Positions 43,790-53,133 of a DNA stretch of 64,000 nucleotides are shown here, piece by piece (positions within the stretch are counted from its first letter, which is position 1; every line of letters begins with the position of its first letter). The position numbers and the translations under genes are program-made. The notes under the pieces are model-generated. The model worked only from the letters and a program-made list of their open reading frames with translations, was not told where the DNA came from and searched no databases. The stretch spans positions 196,947 to 260,946 of the forward strand of contig VXYL01000070.1 of NCBI GenBank assembly GCA_009846005.1, given 5' to 3'. The DNA comes from Gammaproteobacteria bacterium (GTDB lineage Bacteria > Pseudomonadota > Gammaproteobacteria > Pseudomonadales > Azotimanducaceae).

Positions 43790-45022
43790 TCACGACTCCG
43801 GCTGTCGCGCAACAAGCCCGGGCCACTTCATCGCCACGATCGCCAATGCCGCCAATCCCTCAACCGCCACGATCGTGCACGCCGTGCTGGCACCAAACCA
43901 GGACGCCAGCAAGCCGAGATGGGCGAGCCCAATGGGACCGCTGCCGATGCACACGGACAGGATCCCCATCATCTGCCGGCGGTTCTCGAGCGGCGTGTTG
44001 AGGAGCACGAGCGCGCTCTGCATGGCTGCGAACGCCGCCATGGAGATGCCGAGAAGAAGCAGCAGCGCACCAGATAGGACAGGCACCACGGAGTGTGCGA
44101 AAACAGTCGCGGCCGCCAAGTAGGTGAACACGCCGAAGAAGTAGAGCAACCGGTACTGCCGATTTCGGGCGAACGCAGCTAGGGCCAGGGCGCCGAGTAG
44201 GGAGCCCAGGCCCTCCATGCTCGCGAGGACACCCACTTCGAACGGCGCCAGGCGTAGCACGTCCGCACCGATCACCGGCACCATGGAGATGATCGGGAAC
44301 CCCCACACGTTGAACACCACGGTCACCGCGAGAACGCCCTGGAGCACGCGCACTCGGCGTAGAACGCGCAAGCCGTCTCGAATACGGTGCGCGACCTTGC
44401 CCCCGATGACGGTCCCATGTCCGGGGATGGGAGGGAGGCCAACGAGTATGGCAAACGCCAGCGCATAGGCACCCGCAGTCAGCAGGAAAGCGCCGTGCAT
44501 CCCCGCCACAGCGTAGAGCATCCCGCCCAACAGCGGTCCGACCATGCGCGTTCCCGAACTGGCCACGGTATCGAGGCTCATGGCGGACCCGAGCCGCGCA
44601 CTGCCGACGGCGTCGGCAAGCAGGGTGCGCCGCACCGGGAAGTCGACCACCCAGGCGAGTCCGGCGACGAAGGCAGCGAGACCGACATGCCAAACGGCAA
44701 GTCGGTCGAAGTAGGCGAGGCTTCCAACGACGACTGCAACGCAGAACATGAGGGCGAGTGTGGCCAAGAGGATCCGTTTGCGATCGAAACGGTTGGCGAT
44801 CTCTCCTCCGAACACGCCAAACAGCCCCATGGGAAGCATGCGCAACATCAACATCGCCGCCACGAGCCCCGCGGACGCCGTGACCTCGAAGACGAAGATG
44901 CCCACCGCCAGCATCTCCAGCCAGCGGGCGGTGGCGGCAAACGCGCCCGCAAACCATAGGCGCAGGAAATTCGGGTCGGCGATCAGCGGCCGCTGTACGT
45001 CGTCAACGCGAGAGTCGGTCAA
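43790..45022 (-). CDS. MFS transporter (enterobactin/drug exporter-like)
   Basis: About 410 residues, 12 hydrophobic helices: NFLRLWFAGAFAATARWLEM, GLFGVFGGEIANRFDRKRIL (loop 2-3 MFS motif), GLAWVVDFPVRRTLLADAVG. It belongs to the EntS/MFS_3 type of exporters; substrate unknown. No ATG is present at the right place; TTG 45022 (then TDSRVDDVQRPLIADPNF) is the most likely start, without a good Shine-Dalgarno, 17 bases after the peptidase E stop. The pair pepE-MFS is probably an operon. Confidence 0.86.
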   Translation of the reverse strand: MTDSRVDDVQRPLIADPNFLRLWFAGAFAATARWLEMLAVGIFVFEVTASAGLVAAMLMLRMLPMGLFGVFGGEIANRFDRKRILLATLALMFCVAVVVGSLAYFDRLAVWHVGLAAFVAGLAWVVDFPVRRTLLADAVGSARLGSAMSLDTVASSGTRMVGPLLGGMLYAVAGMHGAFLLTAGAYALAFAILVGLPPIPGHGTVIGGKVAHRIRDGLRVLRRVRVLQGVLAVTVVFNVWGFPIISMVPVIGADVLRLAPFEVGVLASMEGLGSLLGALALAAFARNRQYRLLYFFGVFTYLAAATVFAHSVVPVLSGALLLLLGISMAAFAAMQSALVLLNTPLENRRQMMGILSVCIGSGPIGLAHLGLLASWFGASTACTIVAVEGLAALAIVAMKWPGLVARQPES

Positions 45023-45039
45023 GGGAGGGCCGCGTTGGC

Positions 45040-45798
45040 CTAGCGACCGACCGATTCGAACATCGACTCGATCGGAAGGTACTCGGCAGTGGTGGCGAGC
45101 TTGCGTTCCATCAACTCGCCGCCCTGGATCCACAACGCATGGGCACCGGACCGCTCCTTGGTCTTGAGGACGCGGTAGCCCACGTCCGAGAACACCACCG
45201 CGCAGTGGTTGTCGATCCCCAGGCCGCAGCCGCCCTTGCGACGCATCATGGCGCGAAAGTCGCGGCGACGGGGGACGTTGTAGGTGCGGCCGTTGTAGTG
45301 CGGACACGCCATCCCCTTGACGAGCCCGAGACCCGTCACGGCAATGTAGTCCCAACGCTCGCTGTCGTAGTACGCCATCGAGTCGCTGTGGCCCCGCTCG
45401 AACCAGCAGATCGCGCCAGCGCTGACGCCGCAAAAGACGGCGCCCCGATCAAACGCCTTGCGGAGCAATCCGTCCACGCCCAGACGACGCCAGCGCCGCA
45501 TCATCTTGAGCGTATTGCCGCCGCCCACGTAGACGATATCCGCGCAGGCGATCTTGTCTCGCACAAGCGTGGCATCCGGCGCCGAGCCGAGCAGCAGCAG
45601 TTTATCCGTGAAGCATCCGTAGGTGTCGCCGTAGGCGTGTTGGAACTGCCGGCAATACCGGGCGGAGTCGCCGCTTGCCGTCGGAACAAAGAGCGCTCGA
45701 GGCTGCGACTTCCCCGTCAACCGAATGATCTCCCGGTCGATCGGCTCCGTCTCCCGATTGCGAATGCTCCCGCCGCCGATCGCGACGATGGTGCCCAT
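45040..45798 (-). CDS. Peptidase E-like (S51) serine peptidase
   Basis: A 252-residue protein of the class I glutamine-amidotransferase-like superfamily with the S51 nucleophile elbow GVSAGAICWFERGHSD (Ser in place of the amidotransferase Cys) and VYVGGGNTLKMMRRW. PepE hydrolyses Asp-X dipeptides; cyanophycinase is a relative. About 20 residues longer than E. coli PepE. It is divergent from the histidine kinase gene. Confidence 0.88.
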   Translation of the reverse strand: MGTIVAIGGGSIRNRETEPIDREIIRLTGKSQPRALFVPTASGDSARYCRQFQHAYGDTYGCFTDKLLLLGSAPDATLVRDKIACADIVYVGGGNTLKMMRRWRRLGVDGLLRKAFDRGAVFCGVSAGAICWFERGHSDSMAYYDSERWDYIAVTGLGLVKGMACPHYNGRTYNVPRRRDFRAMMRRKGGCGLGIDNHCAVVFSDVGYRVLKTKERSGAHALWIQGGELMERKLATTAEYLPIESMFESVGR

Positions 45799-45923
45799 GG
45801 TTGTTGTCCGTGGTAGGTGGAGTCGATAGAGTGCAGGAAGGACGCAGTTGCGGAAAGCGCCCGTATTCGGAGTGGGGGGACGCGCCGGCTTCGTCCGACA
45901 TCGCCCACAACCGAGAAATATGC

Positions 45924-46937
45924 ATGAGTGCCTCCGCCAAGGACCTGATCATTGGTGCCGTCGCCCTGGTCTTGATCGCCTTCCTGTTCGCTGTCGTCGA
46001 CCTCGTCGAGGTGGTGTTCAACCTCACCCGTGGCCAGGAGGGCTGGGATCTCGACGAGATCGTCGCGGCGGTCCCCGCCCTAATGCTTGTTGCCGCCTGG
46101 TTCGCCTGGCGGCGGTGGCGCGAGAGCGCGCACTTGAACGGCGAATTGGAACTGACGGTGTCCGAGCTTGAAGACGCCATCTCCGGACGCCGCGATATGG
46201 AGGAGCAACTCCGGGAAGGCTACAAGATGGCGGCCATGGGTACCCTCGCCGGCGGTCTGTCCCATGAACTCAACAACGTGCTGCAGCCGGTCATCACCCT
46301 GGCCCAGTTCGGCTTGGACCGCGATCACGTGTCCGAGCAGGAACGCAAGGCGGAGATGGCCCAAGTGCTAAATGCCGCTGAACGCGGAGCGGAGATCGTC
46401 AAGAACGCGTTGGCGCTGGCACCGGGCGGAAGCCGGGAGACCGACGACATCGAACCGTGGGGCTACCTCGGCGAAGTAGCGGCCCGAGCGAGGCGCAGCG
46501 TGGGATCGAACGTCGAGGTCGATGTCCGCGTCGGTTCACGCCGTGGCGAGATTCGCGTCAATCGCGTGGAACTCGACGAAGCCTTGAACAACCTTGTCAC
46601 AAATGCGGCCGAAGCGATGGATCGCGCCGGCAAGATCGTGTTGGCCGTCGAATCCGTCGACATTGAATCCGACCAGGCACGGGGGCGGGGCATGGTGCCC
46701 GGGCCTTACGTGAGGATCACCGTAGCAGACGATGGCCCGGGCATGTCGGCAGACGTGAGACAACACGCTTTCGATGCCTTCTTCACCACCAAGGCCGACG
46801 CCGACGCCATCGGTCTCGGGCTCTCGGTTGTCTACAACCTCGCACGGGGATGGGGAGGCGATGCCGCCGTCGAGTCGGAGCCCGGGGAGGGCGCAACGTT
46901 CGAACTACTGATTCCCAACGTGGCGAAGGAGGGTTGA
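45924..46937 (+). CDS. Membrane sensor histidine kinase (NtrB-like core)
   Basis: A 337-residue kinase: two membrane helices (about 8-32 and 47-62) with almost no periplasmic loop, a short coiled stretch, H-box GGLSHELNNVLQP (His114), N-box LNNLVTNAAEAMD, G1 VADDGPGM, F-box FDAFFTTK, G2 GLGLSVVYNLARGWGG. The lack of a sensory loop suggests sensing within or near the membrane. ATG 45924 starts cleanly at the membrane segment. The response regulator follows after 3 bases, forming a two-component pair. Confidence 0.93.
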   Translation: MSASAKDLIIGAVALVLIAFLFAVVDLVEVVFNLTRGQEGWDLDEIVAAVPALMLVAAWFAWRRWRESAHLNGELELTVSELEDAISGRRDMEEQLREGYKMAAMGTLAGGLSHELNNVLQPVITLAQFGLDRDHVSEQERKAEMAQVLNAAERGAEIVKNALALAPGGSRETDDIEPWGYLGEVAARARRSVGSNVEVDVRVGSRRGEIRVNRVELDEALNNLVTNAAEAMDRAGKIVLAVESVDIESDQARGRGMVPGPYVRITVADDGPGMSADVRQHAFDAFFTTKADADAIGLGLSVVYNLARGWGGDAAVESEPGEGATFELLIPNVAKEG

Positions 46938-46940
46938 TCG

Positions 46941-47312
46941 ATGGCGACGCTACTGCTGGCCGACGACGACGCCATCGTTCGATACGCCTTCGCGCTACTG
47001 CTTCGCAGCAACGGCTACCACGTCCTCGAAGCGCCATCAAACGATGCGGCACTGGCCCTGGCGAAGGAGAACCCGGATGCGATCATCACCGACGTCAACA
47101 TGCCCGGGATGACGGCCCTCGAGATTCTCGAAGAACTGAAGAAGACCAATCCAGATATCGGCATCATCGCCCTGTCCGGCGGCGCCATGCACCAGCGTCC
47201 CGGTCTGGCCGAGAGTTTCGCCGAGACCGGCGCCGCCAACCGGGTGCTTCAAAAGCCCGTTAGGAACGACGTGCTGCTGCAGGAAGTCGAGGCGGTGCTA
47301 TCGGGAGACTAG
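46941..47312 (+). CDS. Single-domain (CheY-like) response regulator
   Basis: A 123-residue receiver: acidic pocket ADDDA (8-10), phosphoacceptor Asp51 in IITDVNMPG, Ser in IIALSGGAM, Lys in VLQKPVRND. No output domain, so it must act through protein contacts or a phosphorelay. It sits directly behind the histidine kinase and is its probable substrate. Confidence 0.93.
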   Translation: MATLLLADDDAIVRYAFALLLRSNGYHVLEAPSNDAALALAKENPDAIITDVNMPGMTALEILEELKKTNPDIGIIALSGGAMHQRPGLAESFAETGAANRVLQKPVRNDVLLQEVEAVLSGD

Positions 47313-47510
47313 CTTGGGGCGCTTTGCAGCCACTCCAAGGCACGTCCATCGGCATTGCGAAGAGTCGCGGGGGGCAACGGGCTCCAGCGGTCGCCGTCCT
47401 GCCCGCCCATTTCGGAGTTCAATGCCGTCCAATTCAGAGTGTATCGTCGTCCAATTCGGAATCATGCGGGCGATGAAAGGCGCACGCGGCTGGCGGCAGC
47501 GATGAATCCG

Positions 47511-49919
47511 TCAGAACGCCAATCTGGCACCTAGATGAATCGACCTCGGCGCGCCGGGACCGAGAAACCGCACGTCGTCGCCGATATCGCCCAACCCGAC
47601 GACTTCGTCCGGCTCCTCGCCGATCAGCCCGAAGTTCTCGTAGTCCCCGTCTAACAGGTTCTCCACCAGCAGGAACGCTTCGAAGCGATCGGTCCGATAG
47701 TTCCCTCGCATGTTGACCACCGCATAGCCGTCAAGCTCGTCGAGTTCGTTGGACTCGTCGCCCCGGAGATGGCTGCCGGAAACGGCGATCATGTCCGCGC
47801 CGATGGTGACACGCTCGGTAAGGGACCAGGCCAGATTCGCCTTGAGGAGGTGCGCGGGGATGCCCGGGATGCGGTCGCCCCGTTCGACCGGACGCGTTGC
47901 CGGGCCCTCGTCGTCCTCCTCGTCGTCGTCCGCCGTCGCGTTCGCCGGGTGGTTCGGGCTCAGCACGTCGAAGTCGTCGTCGAAGGTGGCGACGACGTAG
48001 CTGTAGTCGAGTTGCCAACGCCACGTACCGCCGGCCTTGGCGATCGATGCCTCCACGCCCCGCCGACGGGTGCCGTCGACATTCCTGAACAGCCCGTGGG
48101 CCCGGGTCGCCCCGGTCTGCCAGATGATGTCGTTGTCGTTGTAGGCGTGGAACAGTCCCATCGACCACTGCCCACCCGCCCGGATCGTGCCGCGCGCGCC
48201 CAGTTCGATGCTCCTCGCCACGACCTCCTCGAGAGGCGGATCGGCGAGAAAGGCGTTGGGGAGACGACATTCCTCCATCTCGCCCGTCTCGGGATTGCGG
48301 GCGAGCGCTTCGCTGCAGGCCAGTTCGATGGGCGTCGGCAACCGGCTCGACTGGCTGATTGCGGCGAACAGATCCCGGCCGTCCCATCGACGGACGACGC
48401 CCGCACTCCAGTTGAAGCCCCTGAAACCGTGGGTCCCGTTCAACTGCGGCTGTCCCCCGGTGCGATCCCGGAGACTCACTTCGCTGTCGTGGAAGAAACC
48501 GGCCAGATTCACGACCCAAGCATCGTCAAGCGAGAAGCTGTCGCGCAGGTAGACGTGCAATCGCCGGACACCGGTGGCGATGTCGGTCCGTTCGTCGGCG
48601 AAACCGCCCGTGACCGCATCCGGCGCGACGGTGGATCGCAAAGCCGGGTCGAGGAGGGCGAACTGCACGCGCGAGTCGAAGCCGCTCTCACCCCGGTAGT
48701 AGCCAATCCCCGCGTTGACGTCGTGCTCGGTGCCCATGAGGTCGGTCGAGAGGCGTAGTTCGGCCACGCCGCCCTGAGAATCCTGGCCTCGGACACTCAG
48801 GTTGTTGACGGCCGCACAGCCCGTCTCCTCGACGGCTTCCTCGAAGTCGTCGTCCCCGGCAGCGGCGAGGTCAAGTATCTCTTCGTCTCGGCAGCCGCCT
48901 AGTAGGGCCGCCGATAGGGCTTGGCTGCCGCCGAACCCATCGATCAACTCGTCGATGTCGTCTTCCTCGATGCCGTCGCCGTTGAAGGACATGGTGGTGT
49001 TATCGCGAACATGCACATGTGCGACAAGCGTGGCGTTCCTACCCAGAACCGTCCTTCCTCCGATCCGCCAAAGTCTGGAATCGTTCTCGGTGATGTCCGG
49101 TGCGGTGAAGATCGCCGTACGGTCTCGAGCCAGCAGACCGACCGGAGACAGGCCGTTGCCGGTGAGATCCGAAGTGCCGCGGAGGTGGTCGATGCGGAGC
49201 GTGCGTCCCGCGACGCGCCAGCCGACGTTGCCGTAGATTACTTCCGAGGTGGACGGCGACAGGTCGCGCCAGCCGTCCTCCCAAAACCGGTTCGCATTCA
49301 GGTAGTAGGCCATCGATCCATTGCTGGCACCGCTTTCGACGCTGCCGATGAACCGCCCGTGGGACCCCCCCTCGACACCGACAGCGTGTCCGCCGTGGTC
49401 GAAGCCGGTTTTCATGTTGAGCACGATGGACCCGCCCAGCGTGTTGAGCCCGTACAAGGGATTCGAGCCGCCAAGCAGACTCAACCCGGCGACGGCGCGC
49501 CTCGGGATCAGATCCCAGTTGACCGAATCGCCCAAGGGTTCGTTGAGCCGCACGCCATCCTGGTAGACGGTGAGTCCCATGGGCAGGCCGAGCAACGGCG
49601 AGGCGGCGTAGCCGCGGTAGTAGAGATCGGACTGCAGCGGGTTGCCCTGGGCCGAGTTGATGTGCACGCCCCGGGCATATCGGAAGAGGTAACTCGAAAT
49701 GTCCGCACTGCCGCTTGCTCCAAGGTCGTCTGCGTCGGCGGTCTGGACGCTACCGGGGAAATCACGGACGTCTAGATCGTTGTCGCTCGCTGGCGTCGTG
49801 CCCACGACCGTGATCGTTTCGATCTCGTTGGCCCCGGCGAGCTGCGCCGCGAGGTGCAGGCAGGCGGCTGCCACCGCTCGGGCTGACATCTTCCTTGACT
49901 TGCGCATACGTTCGGTCAT
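47511..49919 (-). CDS. TonB-dependent outer-membrane receptor
   Basis: About 802 residues: signal sequence after a basic start (MTERMRKSRKMSARAVAAA), TonB-box-like ETITVVG, plug domain (VRDFPGSVQTADADDLG; QSDLYYRGYAASPLLG; NPLYGLNTLGGSIVLNMKTG) and a 22-strand type barrel ending in ARLAF with a terminal Phe. Close in style to receptors for iron chelates or small organic ligands. ATG 49919 is chosen as the start of the signal. It is divergent from a second receptor with 75 bases between, so the two may share control. Confidence 0.92.
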   Translation of the reverse strand: MTERMRKSRKMSARAVAAACLHLAAQLAGANEIETITVVGTTPASDNDLDVRDFPGSVQTADADDLGASGSADISSYLFRYARGVHINSAQGNPLQSDLYYRGYAASPLLGLPMGLTVYQDGVRLNEPLGDSVNWDLIPRRAVAGLSLLGGSNPLYGLNTLGGSIVLNMKTGFDHGGHAVGVEGGSHGRFIGSVESGASNGSMAYYLNANRFWEDGWRDLSPSTSEVIYGNVGWRVAGRTLRIDHLRGTSDLTGNGLSPVGLLARDRTAIFTAPDITENDSRLWRIGGRTVLGRNATLVAHVHVRDNTTMSFNGDGIEEDDIDELIDGFGGSQALSAALLGGCRDEEILDLAAAGDDDFEEAVEETGCAAVNNLSVRGQDSQGGVAELRLSTDLMGTEHDVNAGIGYYRGESGFDSRVQFALLDPALRSTVAPDAVTGGFADERTDIATGVRRLHVYLRDSFSLDDAWVVNLAGFFHDSEVSLRDRTGGQPQLNGTHGFRGFNWSAGVVRRWDGRDLFAAISQSSRLPTPIELACSEALARNPETGEMEECRLPNAFLADPPLEEVVARSIELGARGTIRAGGQWSMGLFHAYNDNDIIWQTGATRAHGLFRNVDGTRRRGVEASIAKAGGTWRWQLDYSYVVATFDDDFDVLSPNHPANATADDDEEDDEGPATRPVERGDRIPGIPAHLLKANLAWSLTERVTIGADMIAVSGSHLRGDESNELDELDGYAVVNMRGNYRTDRFEAFLLVENLLDGDYENFGLIGEEPDEVVGLGDIGDDVRFLGPGAPRSIHLGARLAF

Positions 49920-49994
49920 GATCGGAATATGGGGTAATAGCACACGATGTCGATGCCCGCCCATGGTCGACGCATGTCACGGGGAGGGATTGAC

Positions 49995-52919
49995 ATGGTA
50001 CTCGGAATCTCGGGTCGTCTACTCGCGACCGCCATTCTTGTATTCGGGGCTCCGGCATGGGGCCAGGACGTCGATACGGACGAAGCCGACGGCGACTCGA
50101 CGCCGGAGGGCGTGGACGAAGCGGATGACGTCGAAACCATCGTAGTAACCGGCTCGCGGCTGGCCAAGGGCGACCCCACGGCTTTCGTCTACAGCCTCAC
50201 CGTCGAGGACTTCGAAGCCCGGGGCGTGTCGAGCGTCGAAGAACTGATGCGCACGCTACCCTGGGCCTATCATTCGATTACGCAGCAGACCTCCGCGATC
50301 GACAGCAACGCCCTCGCGCCAAGCGACGTGGACAAGAACCCGAGAAACGTCGACAACTCGTCTACGGGCCTCATTCTGTTCGAGGTCATCACGGGCTTCG
50401 GCACTTCGACCGCCAACCTCCGCGCCTTGGGCTCGGCCAACACGCTGGTGCTGGTAAACGGACGACGGGTCGCGGGCCGGGCGGGGGACGAGGAGGGCTA
50501 CGCCAACCTCCTGAACGTGCCGCTCTCGGCCATTGAACGGGTCGACGTGCAGTTGGACGGCGGCTCGGCCGTCTACGGCGCGGACGCCATCGGCGGCGTG
50601 ATCAATTTCATCACCAAGAAGAACTACACCGGCTTCGGGGTGAAGGTCCGCCACGACGTCAGCTCAACCGGCGCTGACAGAACGAACGCCAGTGTTCTGG
50701 GCGGTTACGGTTGGGGAACCGGCCAGGTGACGGGAACATTGCAGCGAACGTCGCAGGATCCCATCATGAACGCCAAGACCGGCTGGACCACCAATGACAA
50801 CCGCAGCTTGTTCGGTCCGGAGTTCGACGACCGCGACACCACCAAGGGCCAGCCCGGCGTGGTGCGTAGGGTCTGCCAATACTCCTGGGGAAGCTACCCT
50901 TGCGGCGACAGGCTTCAGCTTCCCGCCGGCCACAGCGGCCAAGGCGCAACGGCCGACGACTTCACAACGGACATCGCTCCAGTCGACTACGTGCCGCCAC
51001 AAAACGGCGAAGACGCCAGCAATACGTCGTTGACGGTGTTCATTGAGCAATCTATCACCGAACACTTCCGGGTCTTCGCGGATGTTCTCTACTCCGAGCA
51101 CGAGGCCTACCAGGAATACCGAACCGACTTGAGCGGCTACACCGTGCCGGCAAGCAATGCCCACAACCCCTTCGGCCAGGATGTCGTGGTGAACTATCTG
51201 CCCGAGGTGGAGGTGGAGGCCGGCCTGCTGCCCGGTGCCTATCACGAATCCAGGAACGAACAGCGCACCGTCAACGCCGGGTTCATTTGGGATTTCGTGG
51301 ACGACCACCAATTGGAACTCCAGACCGGAAGCTCGGAATCGGAGAACTTCGGCTGGCAGGTTGGCTACGTCAGACCCAACTGGTTGGAGGATGGCGACCC
51401 GGCGAAAGCGAGGGTGGAGGAAGTGCTCGCCAGTTCCGATCCCGCCGTGGCGATCAACCTGTTCGGCGACGGCTCCGCCCAGAATGCCAATCTGGGCGAA
51501 CTCGCGTCGCCCTGGATCGGGCCGCATCGGGGTGCCACGGAGACCAATACCTACGATTTGCTGGTGCGTGGACAGTTGTTCGCGTTGCCGGGTGGTCGGG
51601 TCGGCTATGCGGCCGGATTCCACCAGCGAGAGGAACGCATCCGCCTAATCCACGAAGAACATACCGACCAAGCGGGGCGCATCGAAACCAGAGGCCTAGA
51701 AGTGCTTTTTGGCGTGGACAAGCCCAAACGCGATCTCTCGGCGTATTCCGTCGAATTCTCGTTCCCCTTGGTTGGCGAGAACAACGCTCGGCCTTGGCTG
51801 CACTCCCTGTTGCTGAACGTGCAGGCGCGGCATGACACCTACGACGCAACCGGTGCCGTCGGCGGTGTTACCCGGGTCCGCCAGAGCGGTCGTTGGACGC
51901 ATGTGGGCGAGCCCAATATCGTCACGCTGACGCACACGCACACCAGCCCCCGGATAGGTTTGCACTACGAGCCGACGGAGAACCTGACGTTCCGAGCATC
52001 CTGGGCGGAGTCGTTCCGCCCGCCGGTTTTCAGCGATACGTTTCACATCGTGGAGCCCCGGGAAGACACGGTCTACGTGCAGGATCCCTACGATGTGCCG
52101 GGCGGCCCGACCTGTCTCGCCTTTGGGTGTCCGGTCCGCCGAGCGACGATCTACGGCGTCGGGGACGACTTGCGCCCGGAAACTGCGGATACCTACTCGG
52201 TCAGTTTTGATTGGACGCCCGATGCCCTGCCCGGTTTGCGTTGGACCGTGCACTGGTCGAATGTCGACTTCACGGACAAGATCGAGTTTTCCTACAACCT
52301 CCTCTTCTCCGATCCGGAAGTCGCGTTCACGCTTCCTTCGATCATCGAGCGCGACGCGGAAGGCAACGCGATCAAGGCGTTCGCGAGGTATATCAACCTG
52401 TCCGAAAAGGTCAGCGAGCTACTCACCACCGAACTGGAGTACAGCTTCGTCAACGACTTCGGCGCGTTCAGGCCGCGGCTCAGTTACACGCGTGTGCTCG
52501 ACGAGCATTTCACGATCATCCCGGGAGCGGCACCGGCAAACCGCGTGGGCACAGCGTGGGGCAGCAACGAATACGGGCTCGTGGGATCGCTGGCGTGGTC
52601 GTCCGGCAAATACGCCGCGGATCTATTCGTGCGCTATACGCCGAGCTACGAGAACGACCGGACCGGTACCTGCCTGGTGGTGGTTGGCCGTTGCGACCGC
52701 CTCTACGTCGCGCGGCCGTCGATGACGGTCGACTCATACACCACTGTTGATCTCACCGTGAGCTACCGCTTCGAGAACGGGCTTCGGCTGCGCGGCGGCG
52801 GACGTAACCTGTTCGATGCCGACCCGCCGGCTACGCCGTGGGGAGGACGTCCCTACGATCTCACTCGCTACGACGCCCGCGGCCAGGTGCTGTTCGCAGA
52901 GGTCAACTGGGAGATGTGA
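49995..52919 (+). CDS. TonB-dependent outer-membrane receptor, large
   Basis: A 974-residue receptor: signal peptide (MVLGISGRLLATAILVFGAPAWG), an acidic linker, TonB box ETIVVTGSRL, plug (GTSTANLRALGSANTLVLV, NGRRVAG, IERVDVQLDGGSAVYGADA, IGGVINFITKK), then a long barrel with the C-terminal domain (RGGGRNLFDADPPATPWGG) and a final aromatic pattern LFAEVNWEM. It resembles the large receptors used for complex carbohydrates or peptides. Strong Shine-Dalgarno GGGGAGGG at 49981-49988 decides the start. Confidence 0.93.
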   Translation: MVLGISGRLLATAILVFGAPAWGQDVDTDEADGDSTPEGVDEADDVETIVVTGSRLAKGDPTAFVYSLTVEDFEARGVSSVEELMRTLPWAYHSITQQTSAIDSNALAPSDVDKNPRNVDNSSTGLILFEVITGFGTSTANLRALGSANTLVLVNGRRVAGRAGDEEGYANLLNVPLSAIERVDVQLDGGSAVYGADAIGGVINFITKKNYTGFGVKVRHDVSSTGADRTNASVLGGYGWGTGQVTGTLQRTSQDPIMNAKTGWTTNDNRSLFGPEFDDRDTTKGQPGVVRRVCQYSWGSYPCGDRLQLPAGHSGQGATADDFTTDIAPVDYVPPQNGEDASNTSLTVFIEQSITEHFRVFADVLYSEHEAYQEYRTDLSGYTVPASNAHNPFGQDVVVNYLPEVEVEAGLLPGAYHESRNEQRTVNAGFIWDFVDDHQLELQTGSSESENFGWQVGYVRPNWLEDGDPAKARVEEVLASSDPAVAINLFGDGSAQNANLGELASPWIGPHRGATETNTYDLLVRGQLFALPGGRVGYAAGFHQREERIRLIHEEHTDQAGRIETRGLEVLFGVDKPKRDLSAYSVEFSFPLVGENNARPWLHSLLLNVQARHDTYDATGAVGGVTRVRQSGRWTHVGEPNIVTLTHTHTSPRIGLHYEPTENLTFRASWAESFRPPVFSDTFHIVEPREDTVYVQDPYDVPGGPTCLAFGCPVRRATIYGVGDDLRPETADTYSVSFDWTPDALPGLRWTVHWSNVDFTDKIEFSYNLLFSDPEVAFTLPSIIERDAEGNAIKAFARYINLSEKVSELLTTELEYSFVNDFGAFRPRLSYTRVLDEHFTIIPGAAPANRVGTAWGSNEYGLVGSLAWSSGKYAADLFVRYTPSYENDRTGTCLVVVGRCDRLYVARPSMTVDSYTTVDLTVSYRFENGLRLRGGGRNLFDADPPATPWGGRPYDLTRYDARGQVLFAEVNWEM

Positions 52920-52944
52920 GACGCGCAACGAACAAACCGGACCC

Positions 52945-53133
52945 GTCGGGGACGGCTTGTCCCGAGCCGTTTCCGACCTAACCGTCGCGGCGGGCGGGCG
53001 ACCGCAAGGGTCGCCCCTACGGGCACGGCGTTGCGGAACGGATCGATCGGGTCGTCGGGTCTGGGCGGGCGACCGCAAGGGTCGCCCCTACGGGGCTGTG
53101 GCGTTGCCGAACGGATCGATCGGGTCACGGACC
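52945..53133. repeat. REP-like cluster with an imperfect ~71-bp tandem repeat
   Basis: A degenerate plus-strand copy (52945-52969) is followed by two minus-strand copies (52994-53020 and 53065-53091, stem GGGCGACC/GGTCGCCC, loop CTTGC). The two copies together with the sequence to their right (ending GAACGGATCGATCGGGTC) form two units of about 71 bp; the second unit runs into the 3' end of the sulfurtransferase gene (stop 53125). Confidence 0.8.
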
